Below are positions 1-7,431 of a stretch of DNA of 64,000 nucleotides, piece by piece. This DNA comes from Actinomycetota bacterium. Its GTDB lineage: Bacteria > Actinomycetota > Actinomycetes > Actinomycetales > Microbacteriaceae. The stretch lies in contig JAAFHT010000003.1 of NCBI GenBank assembly GCA_013297625.1, forward strand, positions 1-64,000, in the 5' to 3' direction. Within the stretch, counting starts at the first letter, position 1; the number at the start of each line of letters is the position of its first letter. Made by a program: the position numbers and the translations under genes. Under the pieces are notes generated by a model, which saw only the letters and a list, made by a program, of their open reading frames with translations, had not been told where the DNA came from and ran no database searches.

Positions 1-814
1 GCGCGAGAGCCCAGGGTCCGATCGGCAGGTGCCCCATCGACAGCCCGCCAATGAGCGAGGCGATGGCCCAGATGCCGAACAAGATCCCGGCCTCTGTGCC
101 ACCCTCGCCGAACACCGCAACGACTCCGACCTCGATCGACGCCGCCGACCCGATGAGCAAGAAGCCGCACACGGTCGCCAAGAGCACGGCGCGGTTCTTG
201 AGCACGACGCCGATGCGCCGACGACTGAGCGGAATGCGCACCTTGCCGACCTCGGGGCTCGCGATAAACCACACGCCGCCACCCACGAGAAACACGCCGG
301 CAACCGCGATTGCCACGACGCTCGACACTTGCGTCGCGAGCAGCACGGTGATGAACGGCCCCATGATCCAGATGATCTCTTGCGCCGAGGCATCGAGCGA
401 GAAGAGCGGAGTGAGCTGCTTGCCGGTCACCATTTTCGGATAAATGGTGCGCACGGCCGGCTGAATGGGCGGCGTCGAGATGCCCACAACGAATCCCACG
501 ATCATGTATGCCCACAGCGGCATCAGGGCGAACGCGATGAGCCCGATGCCCGTGCTGCACACGATGAGCGTGATCGTGAGCACCGGGCGCATTCCCCAGC
601 GGCCCATCCACCGACTCGTGAGGGGGCCCGCTATGGCTTGGCCAACACTGGTCGCCGCGAGCACGAGCCCCGCCGCGCCGTACGAGTCGAAGATCTTCTC
701 GATGTGAATGAGAAAGGCGAGCGAGATCATGCCCGAGGGCAACCGAGCGGTCAGCTGCGCAGAAATAATGCGCGCCACGCCCGGCGTCTTCAGCAGGTCG
801 ATGTATCCACTCAC
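1..814 (-). CDS. MFS transporter, partial (3' part outside window)
   Basis: Reverse-strand reading gives about 271 residues, open to the window edge, beginning VSGYIDLLKTPGVARIISAQ. Repeated hydrophobic segments alternate with short basic loops (RWMGRWGMRP, then PLSRRRIGVV near residue 190), the pattern of a major facilitator superfamily transporter with its central loop. The GTG at 814 is the first possible start: an in-frame TAG lies five codons upstream. A TAGGCT hexamer sits nine bases before the start. The substrate cannot be read from this fragment; related actinobacterial proteins are usually called drug or sugar exporters. It is divergent from the ribonucleotide reductase operon. Confidence 0.8.
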   Translation of the reverse strand, partial: MSGYIDLLKTPGVARIISAQLTARLPSGMISLAFLIHIEKIFDSYGAAGLVLAATSVGQAIAGPLTSRWMGRWGMRPVLTITLIVCSTGIGLIAFALMPLWAYMIVGFVVGISTPPIQPAVRTIYPKMVTGKQLTPLFSLDASAQEIIWIMGPFITVLLATQVSSVVAIAVAGVFLVGGGVWFIASPEVGKVRIPLSRRRIGVVLKNRAVLLATVCGFLLIGSAASIEVGVVAVFGEGGTEAGILFGIWAIASLIGGLSMGHLPIGPWALA

Positions 815-943
815 AAGGTCTTCAGCCTACGGCGTGCGCGTGACCCCGGCTGAGGCGCGGGTTTTGGCACGGATGCACCGCTCACGCGCACAATTCACGG
901 CGTTTTCGCGGCCTCTCACGGCGTGTCGGTGCTTGCCCACAGG

Positions 944-973
944 CTGTGCATAAGTCGCGCAACTTATGCACAG
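944..973. promoter_or_regulatory. Inverted pair of DnaA boxes
   Basis: A perfect 12-base inverted repeat (944-955 and 962-973, six-base spacer) contains TGTGCATAA at 945-953 and TTATGCACA at 964-972. Both match the DnaA box consensus TTWTNCACA, in opposite orientation. It lies upstream of the ribonucleotide reductase genes. DnaA control of nrdAB is established in E. coli; here it is inferred from the motif only. Confidence 0.6.
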
Positions 974-988
974 CTGTGGACGACACGC

Positions 989-1036
989 CCACTACATCTT
1001 GGGTGTGAACTTTGTCAGACCCCCGATATATAGTGA
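989..1036 (+). promoter_or_regulatory. Tandem NrdR-like boxes and nrd promoter region
   Basis: Two 16-base sites, 989-1004 (CCACTACATCTTGGGT) and 1021-1036 (CCCCGATATATAGTGA), resemble the NrdR box ACACWATATATWGTGT. They begin 32 bases apart, about three helical turns, which is the usual spacing for paired NrdR boxes. The second box covers a plausible -10 (TATAGT, 1029-1034). NrdR represses ribonucleotide reductase operons when dATP is high, so this fits the downstream genes. Confidence 0.7.
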
Positions 1037-1041
1037 TGAGA

Positions 1042-1087
1042 CCGCGGCAGGGGAACACCGCGGTTAGCCCGGAATTCCGGGCTTTTT
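1042..1087 (+). terminator. Leader hairpins with T tract (possible attenuator)
   Basis: CCGCGG repeats at 1042-1047 and 1058-1063 can form one stem. Directly after it, 1066-1083 is a perfect palindrome (AGCCCGGAATTCCGGGCT) followed by five T, the form of an intrinsic terminator. It lies downstream of the putative nrd promoter and 73 bases before the first gene, so it could attenuate the operon rather than end a gene. The rest of 815-1159 shows no coding region. Confidence 0.5.
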
Positions 1088-1159
1088 CTGACAATTCCGC
1101 GGCGTGAGCCGCACGCGAGAGACACGCGCCGACGAGGGCGCACGAGGGAGAGTGGGCAC

Positions 1160-3640
1160 GTGAGCATCACCGTTGTGAAGCGCGATGGAAGCCGTGAGCC
1201 GTACGACGCCAACAAGATCAACCTGGCGATCGAGCGCGCGGCCGAAGGTCTGCCTGACCAGGTCGCGTGGGTGACGCAAATCGCGAGCGAGCTCGAGCTC
1301 ACGCTCTTCGATGGCATCTCGACCCAGCAGCTTGACGAAGCCGTCATTCAGGTCGCGCTGCAGAACGTGAAAGACGACCCGGCGTTCGACGTTGTGGCAG
1401 CCCGTCTGCTGCTCAAGACCATCTACAAGCGCGTGCTCGGTGACTACGAGAACGAAGCCGAGCTGCGCGAGCTGCACCGCGCCCACTTCGCGGGCTACAT
1501 CCGCCAGGGTGTCGACGAAGTTCTTCTCGACTCGCGTTTTCCCGACCTGTTCGACCTCGACGCCCTCGCCGACGTACTCAACCCCGCGCACGACGAGTTG
1601 CTCAAGTACATCGGTGTCGTCACGCTCAACAACCGCTACGGCATCAAGGCGCGCAACGGCGAGCCGCTCGAAACGCCTCAATACTTCTGGATGCGCGTGG
1701 CCATGGGCCTGTCGCTCAACGAGGCCAATCCCACCAAGCACGCCATCGCCTTCTACGAGAAGATGTCGAAGCTCGAGTACCTCGCCGCGGGCTCGACGCT
1801 CGTCAACGCGGGCACGAGCTACCCCCAGCTCTCGAACTGCTTCGTCATGGAGATGCAAGACGACATCGAGCACATCGCCAAGAGCGTGCGCGACGTCATG
1901 TGGCTCACCAAGGGCACGGGCGGCATCGGCCTGGCCGTGACCAAGCTGCGCGCCCAGGGTTCGCCCATCCGTTCTAACAACACGACCTCGACCGGTCCGA
2001 TCCCCTTCATGCACACGATCGACTCGGTGCTGCGCGCCGTGAGCCGTGGTGGCAAGAAGTTCGGTGCCCTGTGCTTCTACATGGAGAACTGGCACATGGA
2101 CTTCCCCGAGTTCCTCGACCTGCGTCAGAACTCGGGTGACCCCTACCGCCGCACGCGCACCGCCAACACCGCGGTGTGGATCAGCGACGAGTTCATGAAG
2201 CGCGTGCAAAACGACGACGACTGGTACCTGTTCGACCCGCTCGAGGTGTCTGACCTCAACGAGCTCTACGGCAAAGAGTTCTCGAAGCGCTACGCCGAAT
2301 ACGTGGCCATGGCCGAGCGCGGCGAAATGCACATGTTTAAGAAGATGGGCGCGCGCGAGCAGTTCAAGCAGATTCTCATCTCGCTGCAGTCGACGAGCCA
2401 CCCGTGGCTGACGTGGAAAGACACGATCAACAACCGCGCCATCAACAACAACACGGGCACGATCCACCTCTCGAACCTCTGCACCGAGATCTGCCTTCCG
2501 CAAGACCGCGACAACATCTCGGTCTGCAACCTCGCTTCGATCAACCTCTCGCAGCACTTCATTGACGGCGCGAGCGGCCGAGCGGCCATCGACTGGGCGA
2601 AGATCGACGAGAGTGCTCGCCTGGCTGTGCGTCAGCTCGACAACCTCATCGACATCACGGTGTCGAGCGTTGACGAGGCCGACCACGCCAACCAGAACAA
2701 CCGGGCCATCGGCCTCGGCGTCATGGGCTTCACCGACATCGTCGAGCGCTTGGGCTACTCGTACGACTCGGAAGAGTCGTTCGACCTCATCGACGAGATC
2801 ATGGAGCACGTCTCGTACGCGGCCATCGACGAGTCGACCGAGCTGGCGAAAGAGCGTGGCTCGTACGCCAACTTCGAGGGCAGCCGCTGGTCGCAGGGCC
2901 TCGTGCCGCTCGACACGATCGACCTCACCGAGGCCGACCGGGGCATCGAGGTGCAGGTCAACCGCACCACGCGTCTCGACTGGGACGCCCTGCGCGTCAA
3001 GGTCAAGGGCGGAATGCGCAACGCGACGCTCATGGCCATCGCGCCCACGGCATCCATTGGTCTCGTCGCCGGAACCACGCCGGGCCTCGACCCGCAGTTC
3101 TCGCAGATCTTTAGCCGCTCGACGAGCTCGGGCAAGTTCCTCGAGGTCAACCGCAACCTCGTGAACGCGCTGCAGGTTCACGGTCTGTGGGAGCGCGTGC
3201 GCGAAGACATTCTGCGTAGCCAGGGTGACATTCAGGGCATCTCGGCGATTCCGGATGACATCAAGGCCACGTTCAAGACGAGCTTCCAGCTTTCGCCCTA
3301 CGCCTTCCTTGAGGTGGCGGCGCGTGCCCAGAAGTGGATCGACCAGGCGATCAGCCGCAACATGTACCTCGAGACGCGCGATGTCGACGAGATGATCGAC
3401 ATCTACTCGTCAGCGTGGAAGAAGGGCGTGAAGACGACCTACTACCTGCACATGAAGCCGCGCCACACGGCCGAGCAGTCGACCGTCAAGGTCAACAAGG
3501 CCGAGGCCATCAACGCTGACGCGAGCAGCGCCCCGAAGAAGGGCTTCGGCTCGGCGGTGTCGGCCGCTCCGGCGGAAACCGCAAGCGCAGCTCCGCGTAA
3601 AGGCTTCGGCTTCGGCGGCGCCGTGAAGGCGGGGGAGTGA
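1160..3640 (+). CDS. nrdA: Ribonucleoside-diphosphate reductase, large (alpha) subunit
   Basis: Reduces ribonucleoside diphosphates to deoxy forms for DNA synthesis, with the NrdB partner encoded downstream. The 826 residues open with an ATP-cone (VVKRDGSREPYDANKINLAI), the dATP/ATP activity switch. Active-site residues are visible: C227 (QLSNCFVM), the N-x-C-x-E triad N439/C441/E443, C456 (SVCNLASINL) and the paired radical-transfer tyrosines Y761-Y762 (KTTYYLHMKPRH). The protein ends in a low-complexity tail with two KGFG motifs and no cysteine pair; canonical alpha subunits end with redox cysteines. Those appear in the small ORF that follows. GTG start at 1160 with purine-rich sequence upstream. 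The operon is preceded by DnaA and NrdR-like boxes. Confidence 0.96.
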   Translation: MSITVVKRDGSREPYDANKINLAIERAAEGLPDQVAWVTQIASELELTLFDGISTQQLDEAVIQVALQNVKDDPAFDVVAARLLLKTIYKRVLGDYENEAELRELHRAHFAGYIRQGVDEVLLDSRFPDLFDLDALADVLNPAHDELLKYIGVVTLNNRYGIKARNGEPLETPQYFWMRVAMGLSLNEANPTKHAIAFYEKMSKLEYLAAGSTLVNAGTSYPQLSNCFVMEMQDDIEHIAKSVRDVMWLTKGTGGIGLAVTKLRAQGSPIRSNNTTSTGPIPFMHTIDSVLRAVSRGGKKFGALCFYMENWHMDFPEFLDLRQNSGDPYRRTRTANTAVWISDEFMKRVQNDDDWYLFDPLEVSDLNELYGKEFSKRYAEYVAMAERGEMHMFKKMGAREQFKQILISLQSTSHPWLTWKDTINNRAINNNTGTIHLSNLCTEICLPQDRDNISVCNLASINLSQHFIDGASGRAAIDWAKIDESARLAVRQLDNLIDITVSSVDEADHANQNNRAIGLGVMGFTDIVERLGYSYDSEESFDLIDEIMEHVSYAAIDESTELAKERGSYANFEGSRWSQGLVPLDTIDLTEADRGIEVQVNRTTRLDWDALRVKVKGGMRNATLMAIAPTASIGLVAGTTPGLDPQFSQIFSRSTSSGKFLEVNRNLVNALQVHGLWERVREDILRSQGDIQGISAIPDDIKATFKTSFQLSPYAFLEVAARAQKWIDQAISRNMYLETRDVDEMIDIYSSAWKKGVKTTYYLHMKPRHTAEQSTVKVNKAEAINADASSAPKKGFGSAVSAAPAETASAAPRKGFGFGGAVKAGE

Positions 3641-3645
3641 TACTG

Positions 3646-3753
3646 ATGAACCCCACCGCAACCCAGTCCAGCACCACTAGCTACACCGCTCCGTTCACCT
3701 ACGAGGTTCCGATCGACCCGATGGACGAGCTGCAGTGCGAGAGCTGCCAATAG
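3646..3753 (+). CDS. Small ORF encoding a detached NrdA-like C-terminal tail (CESCQ)
   Basis: A 35-codon ORF starts five bases after the nrdA stop, in the -1 frame. It reads MNPTATQSSTTSYTAP and ends PIDPMDELQCESCQ. A closing CxxC pair on a flexible linker is what ribonucleotide reductase alpha subunits use to re-reduce their active site, and nrdA here lacks it. A strong ribosome site GGGGGAG (3631-3637) lies inside the end of nrdA, eight bases before the ATG. The frame is also open upstream through the nrdA end, so a -1 frameshift on the G run could fuse the tail to NrdA. I see a tail-like peptide; whether it acts in trans, is fused by recoding, or reflects an assembly error is unresolved. 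Confidence 0.7.
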   Translation: MNPTATQSSTTSYTAPFTYEVPIDPMDELQCESCQ

Positions 3754-3823
3754 GCAGCGCTCGCACCATCCACCCCACACACCTCTCAATCCCGCACCAC
3801 ACATCAGAAAGCGCGAAACGATC

Positions 3824-4807
3824 ATGGGAATCCTCGGAACCGGAATCCAAGAGGGCCTGCTGCTGAAGCCGGTCACGTACAAGTGGGCTATGGACCTTTA
3901 CGACCAGGCTGTTGCCAACACCTGGTTCCCCAACGAGATTCAGCTCGGTGAAGACATCGCCGACTTCAAGAAGATGAGCGACGAAGAGCGTCACGCCATC
4001 ACCTTCTTGATGTCGTACTTCAACCCCAACGAGCTGCTCGTCAACAAGGCCCTCGCGTTCGGTGTTTACCCCTACGTCAAGGCTCCCGAGGCGCACCTCT
4101 ACCTCGCGAAGCAAATGTGGGAAGAAGCGAACCACTGCATGAGCTTCGAGTACGTGCTCGAGACCTTCCCGATCGACCGCGCTGCTGCGTACGACAGCCA
4201 CGTCGACGTGCCGTCGATGGCGCGCAAAGAAGAGTTCGAGGTCAAGTTCATTCGTCGCATGACGGAAGACACGCTCGACATCACGACGACCGAGGGCAAG
4301 CAAGACTTCATCCGCAACCTCGTGGCCTACAACGTGATTCTCGAGGGCATCTGGTTCTACTCGGGCTTCATGGTCGCGCTGTCGTTCCGTCAGCGCAACC
4401 TGCTGCGCAACTTCGGTTCGCTCGTCGACTGGATCGTGCGCGACGAGAGCCTGCACCTCAAGTTCGGCATCAACCTGATTCTCACGGTGCTCGAAGAGAA
4501 CCCCGACTTGCAGACGCCCGAGTTCGCGGCCGAGATTCGCCAGATGATTCTCGACGCCGTTGAGATGGAAGAGGCGTACAACCACGACCTGCTCCCCAAC
4601 GGCATCTTGGGTCTCAACGCCAACTACATCAACCAGTACGTCAAGTACTTGGCCGACCGTCGCCTCGAAGAGCTCGGCTTCGAGCCCGAGTACAACGTGT
4701 CGAACCCGGCGAAGTGGATGGCAACGGCGAACGACACCCTGCAGCTCGTCAACTTCTTCGAGTCGACGAACACCTCGTACGAGGTCAACGCCAAGACCTC
4801 GGCCTAG
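3824..4807 (+). CDS. nrdB: Ribonucleoside-diphosphate reductase, small (beta) subunit, class Ic-like
   Basis: Makes the oxidant that starts catalysis in NrdA. The 327-residue ferritin-like protein shows the six metal ligands E70, E101, H104, E174, E208 and H211 (EEANH; RDESLH). The residue four after H104, where class Ia enzymes have the radical tyrosine, is F108 (EEANHCMSFEY). From my knowledge of the Chlamydia trachomatis class Ic enzyme (E89, E120, H123, F127, E193, E227, H230), every position here is offset by exactly 19. This supports a Mn/Fe cofactor without a tyrosyl radical. ATG at 3824 is 70 bases after the tail ORF, in the same operon. Confidence 0.95.
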   Translation: MGILGTGIQEGLLLKPVTYKWAMDLYDQAVANTWFPNEIQLGEDIADFKKMSDEERHAITFLMSYFNPNELLVNKALAFGVYPYVKAPEAHLYLAKQMWEEANHCMSFEYVLETFPIDRAAAYDSHVDVPSMARKEEFEVKFIRRMTEDTLDITTTEGKQDFIRNLVAYNVILEGIWFYSGFMVALSFRQRNLLRNFGSLVDWIVRDESLHLKFGINLILTVLEENPDLQTPEFAAEIRQMILDAVEMEEAYNHDLLPNGILGLNANYINQYVKYLADRRLEELGFEPEYNVSNPAKWMATANDTLQLVNFFESTNTSYEVNAKTSA

Positions 4808-4851
4808 CTCCGGCGGCAACGCCCTTTCCCGCCCCCCAAAGACCGCGGCCC

Positions 4852-6636
4852 GTGTCCTACGCAGATCTGCTCTTCATCGGAGGAGTCGTCTACGTGGGGC
4901 CGGGCCGCGGCTCTGTTTCTGGCGGTTTTGCTGCGCCGGCGCGCCTCGAGGTCGCGGTCGTCGACGGCCGCATCGCGGCGGTGGATGCTGACCTCAGTGC
5001 GTGGCGCGGCCCCGACACCGAGGTGGTCGATTTGGCGGGCGGGATGCTGCACGCGGGTTTCGTCGACGCCCACATCCACCCCATCCAGGGCGGACTCGAG
5101 CGGCTCGGCTGCGATCTGAGCGCGGGCTCCTCGGCTGAAGACTCCGCGCGGCTCATCACGGAGTACGCCCAGCTCAATCCTCCGCGCGGCTGCGACGCCT
5201 CGCGCGCCTGGATCACGGGCGGCGGCTGGGCGATGAGTGCCTTCGCGGGCGGCACGCCGAGTGCCGCGCAGCTCGATGCGATCGAGCCAATCCGCCCTGT
5301 CTTTCTCTACAACCGCGACCACCACGGTGCGTGGGCCAACTCGGCCGCGCTCGCGCTCGCGGGCATCACCGCCGACACCCCCGACCCCGCCGACGGCCGC
5401 ATCGAGCGGCTGCCCGACGGCAGTCCGCAGGGCACGCTGCACGAGGGTGCTGCCTCCCTCGTCGCCGCGGTCGCGCCGGCAGCGACGCCCGACGACGAGT
5501 TCGCCGCCCTGCTCGAAGCGCAGCGCTACGCCCACAGCTTCGGCGTCACGGCCTGGCAAGACGCCATCGTGGGCGACTACTTCGGCGCGAGCGACACCGC
5601 GCTCGTCTACCGCCGCGCGCTCGCGGAGGGGCGATTGACCGTCGACGTCGTCGGCGCGTTGTGGTGGGATCGCGCTCGCGGTGTCGAGCAAGTGCCCGAG
5701 CTCGTCGCGCGCCGCGAGGCGCATGCGGCCGAACTCGGGCCCGCCTCCCGCTTCCGGCTCAGTGCCGTCAAGATCATGGCCGACGGGGTCGTCGAGAACG
5801 GCACGGCGGCGATGCTCGAGCCGTACCTGGTTCTCGATGGTGCGGCGCCGAGCGAGCATCCGACGGGCATTGCATTCGTCGGCGGGCAGGCGCTCACCGA
5901 CGCGATCGTCGCCCTCGACGCGGCTGGATTCAGCGCTCACGTGCACGTCATCGGCGACCGCGCTGTGCGTGACGCGCTCAACGCCTTCGAGGCGGCTGCG
6001 GCGATAAACGCGTGGTCAGAGCGCCCGTCGACGGATGTCCGCCGTCACCACCTCGCGCACCTCCAGTTCGTGCATCCCGACGACGTCGCGCGCTTCGCCG
6101 CCCTCGGGGTGACCGCCAACATGCAGGCGCTGTGGGCGTGCAACGAGCCCCAGATGCGCGAGCTCACGGTGCCGCTCGTCGGCCCCGAGCGCGCGGAGAC
6201 GCAGTACCCCTTCGCGAGCATCCTGCGCGTGGGCGCCGGTGCGGGCGCCGGTGCCGGCGACGACGCCACGGCGACGGATGCGCGCCCGCGCCTGTGCGCC
6301 GGCAGCGACTGGCCCGTCTCGACCCCCGACCCCTGGCAGGCCATCCACGTCGCGGTCAACCGCACGCTGCCCGCCGACGACCCCGAGTACGACTCCGAAC
6401 CCCTGCTCGCGCACGAAGCGCTGACCCTCGCCGAGGCGCTCGACGCCTACACCGCGGGCTCGGCGTTCATCAACGGGCGCGGGCCGGGCGACGCGCACGT
6501 CACGGGCGTCATCGAGGTCGGGGCAGTCGCTGACCTCGCGGCGACCGACCGCGACCCGTTCGCGGGGCCGGCGGAGAGCATCCACGCGACGAAGAATGTC
6601 GGCACGTGGGTGGCCGGCCGTCGCGTCTTCGGCTGA
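4852..6636 (+). CDS. Amidohydrolase family 3 metal-dependent hydrolase
   Basis: About 594 residues, cytoplasmic, of the YtcJ/exoenzyme amidohydrolase type. Visible motifs: the metal-binding DAHIHPIQGG about 75 residues in, a buried HVHVIGDRAVRDAL segment, HHLAHLQFVHPDD, and the late AGSDWPVSTPDPW that carries the last metal-ligand Asp. A C-terminal beta segment (GVIEVGAVADLAATDRDPF) closes the composite domain. The GTG at 4852 starts SYADLLFIGGVVYVG, the normal N-terminal strand; a longer reading would run into nrdB. No clear ribosome site is seen. The substrate is unknown; the family hydrolyses C-N bonds of varied small molecules. A Gly/Ala-rich insertion (near base 6240) is a low-complexity loop. 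Confidence 0.88.
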   Translation: MSYADLLFIGGVVYVGPGRGSVSGGFAAPARLEVAVVDGRIAAVDADLSAWRGPDTEVVDLAGGMLHAGFVDAHIHPIQGGLERLGCDLSAGSSAEDSARLITEYAQLNPPRGCDASRAWITGGGWAMSAFAGGTPSAAQLDAIEPIRPVFLYNRDHHGAWANSAALALAGITADTPDPADGRIERLPDGSPQGTLHEGAASLVAAVAPAATPDDEFAALLEAQRYAHSFGVTAWQDAIVGDYFGASDTALVYRRALAEGRLTVDVVGALWWDRARGVEQVPELVARREAHAAELGPASRFRLSAVKIMADGVVENGTAAMLEPYLVLDGAAPSEHPTGIAFVGGQALTDAIVALDAAGFSAHVHVIGDRAVRDALNAFEAAAAINAWSERPSTDVRRHHLAHLQFVHPDDVARFAALGVTANMQALWACNEPQMRELTVPLVGPERAETQYPFASILRVGAGAGAGAGDDATATDARPRLCAGSDWPVSTPDPWQAIHVAVNRTLPADDPEYDSEPLLAHEALTLAEALDAYTAGSAFINGRGPGDAHVTGVIEVGAVADLAATDRDPFAGPAESIHATKNVGTWVAGRRVFG

Positions 6637-6668
6637 GCTGGAAACGTCGAGAACTCCTCCACGCCAAA

Positions 6669-6685
6669 GTGCTACCGTGTAGCAC
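6669..6685. promoter_or_regulatory. Operator and promoter of the toxin-antitoxin pair
   Basis: Perfect inverted repeat GTGCTAC-CGT-GTAGCAC ending directly at the antitoxin ATG. TACCGT (6673-6678) can serve as the -10, seven bases before the start codon, so the message is probably leaderless and the operator covers the promoter. Autoregulation by the antitoxin complex is inferred from the family. Confidence 0.65.
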
Positions 6686-6982
6686 ATGGAACGGATCGGG
6701 GTGCGCGAGCTGCGGCAGAACGCGAGCAAGTACCTTGACCGCGTGAAGCAGGGCGAGTCGATCGAGGTCACCGAGCGCGGGGTTCCTATCGCGGTCCTCG
6801 GTCCCGTGCCGACGGAAAAGAAGTCGCGCGTGCAAGAACTGATTGACCAAGGGCTCATGACGCCGGGGCGCGGTGACGTCGCGGCGTGGCTTGCCGCGAA
6901 TCCCCCCATTGCGATCAAGCCGGATTACAGCGGCCCCTCGATCGCAGACATTCTCGATGAGCAGCGCGGGGAACGGCTCTAG
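6686..6982 (+). CDS. Type II antitoxin, Phd/YefM family
   Basis: A 98-residue protein with the Phd/YefM fold signature at its N-terminus: MERIGVRELRQNASKYLDRV followed by GESIEVTERGVPIAVLGPV. This part dimerises and binds the operator; the C-terminal part (SIADILDEQRGERL) is the likely toxin-neutralising segment. It is followed with no gap by the PIN-domain gene, so the two are translationally coupled. No ribosome site is present upstream; the start abuts the palindromic operator. Confidence 0.9.
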   Translation: MERIGVRELRQNASKYLDRVKQGESIEVTERGVPIAVLGPVPTEKKSRVQELIDQGLMTPGRGDVAAWLAANPPIAIKPDYSGPSIADILDEQRGERL

Positions 6983-7405
6983 GTGCTCTATCTCGAAACC
7001 TCCGCCGTGGTGAAGTTGCTGCTACTTGAGAAGGAATCCATGGCGCTGCGGGCCTACATCGGCGATCGGGGCTGGGCATCCAGTGCCCTCCTCCGAACCG
7101 AGTTGCCTCGCGCCCTCGTTCGAGTCGAACCCTCCCTCGTGCCGCGAGCGATCGACTTGCTCGCGCAGGTCAGCCTGCTGGTCATCGACAACCACGTGCT
7201 CGACACGGCAGCGCGGCTGTCGCCGCCATCATTGCGCAGCCTCGACGCGATTCACCTCGCCAGCGCACTGGAGCTTCGCGACGAGCTGACCGCGTTCGTC
7301 GCGTACGACGATCGTCTGCTGGCCGCGGCATCGGCGCTGGGGATGCCGATCGCATCGCCCTTTCCCGAGGCCGGGGCGCCAGATCTCGACGTTTCCTCTC
7401 GATAG
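6983..7405 (+). CDS. PIN-domain ribonuclease toxin, VapC type
   Basis: A 140-residue PIN domain, predicted to cut RNA in the cytoplasm when free of the antitoxin. Acidic and polar residues of the site are visible: E5 with T6-S7 (MLYLETSAVVKLLL), E40 (RTELPRAL), D90 in SLDAIHLASAL, and D113 in VAYDDRLL. In many VapC toxins the first acidic residue is Asp; here it is Glu. The GTG start at 6983 directly follows the antitoxin stop codon. The C-terminal run after GMPIASPF is probably disordered. Confidence 0.9.
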   Translation: MLYLETSAVVKLLLLEKESMALRAYIGDRGWASSALLRTELPRALVRVEPSLVPRAIDLLAQVSLLVIDNHVLDTAARLSPPSLRSLDAIHLASALELRDELTAFVAYDDRLLAAASALGMPIASPFPEAGAPDLDVSSR

Positions 7406-7419
7406 ACGCCTTGCTCGGG

Positions 7420-7425
7420 TATCCT
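7420..7425 (+). promoter_or_regulatory. -10 element of a leaderless promoter
   Basis: TATCCT lies six bases before the ATG at 7432, the spacing seen before many starts in this window. No ribosome site is present. It suggests that the frameshifted lipoprotein gene still has a promoter. Confidence 0.45.
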
Positions 7426-7431
7426 CCCCGC

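Noticed and set aside
29-853. Arg/His-rich 274-residue frame on the plus strand
   Set aside because: It is the antisense of the MFS transporter; the minus frame has clear membrane helices.
1064-3181. A 705-residue open frame on the minus strand opposite nrdA
   Set aside because: It mirrors the nrdA codons, is rich in Val/Glu/Arg/His as expected for an antisense shadow in high-GC DNA, and shows no domain.
4714-4851. Longer N-terminus for the amidohydrolase
   Set aside because: It would lie within nrdB and encode nothing family-like; the fold begins at SYADLLFIGG after the GTG at 4852.
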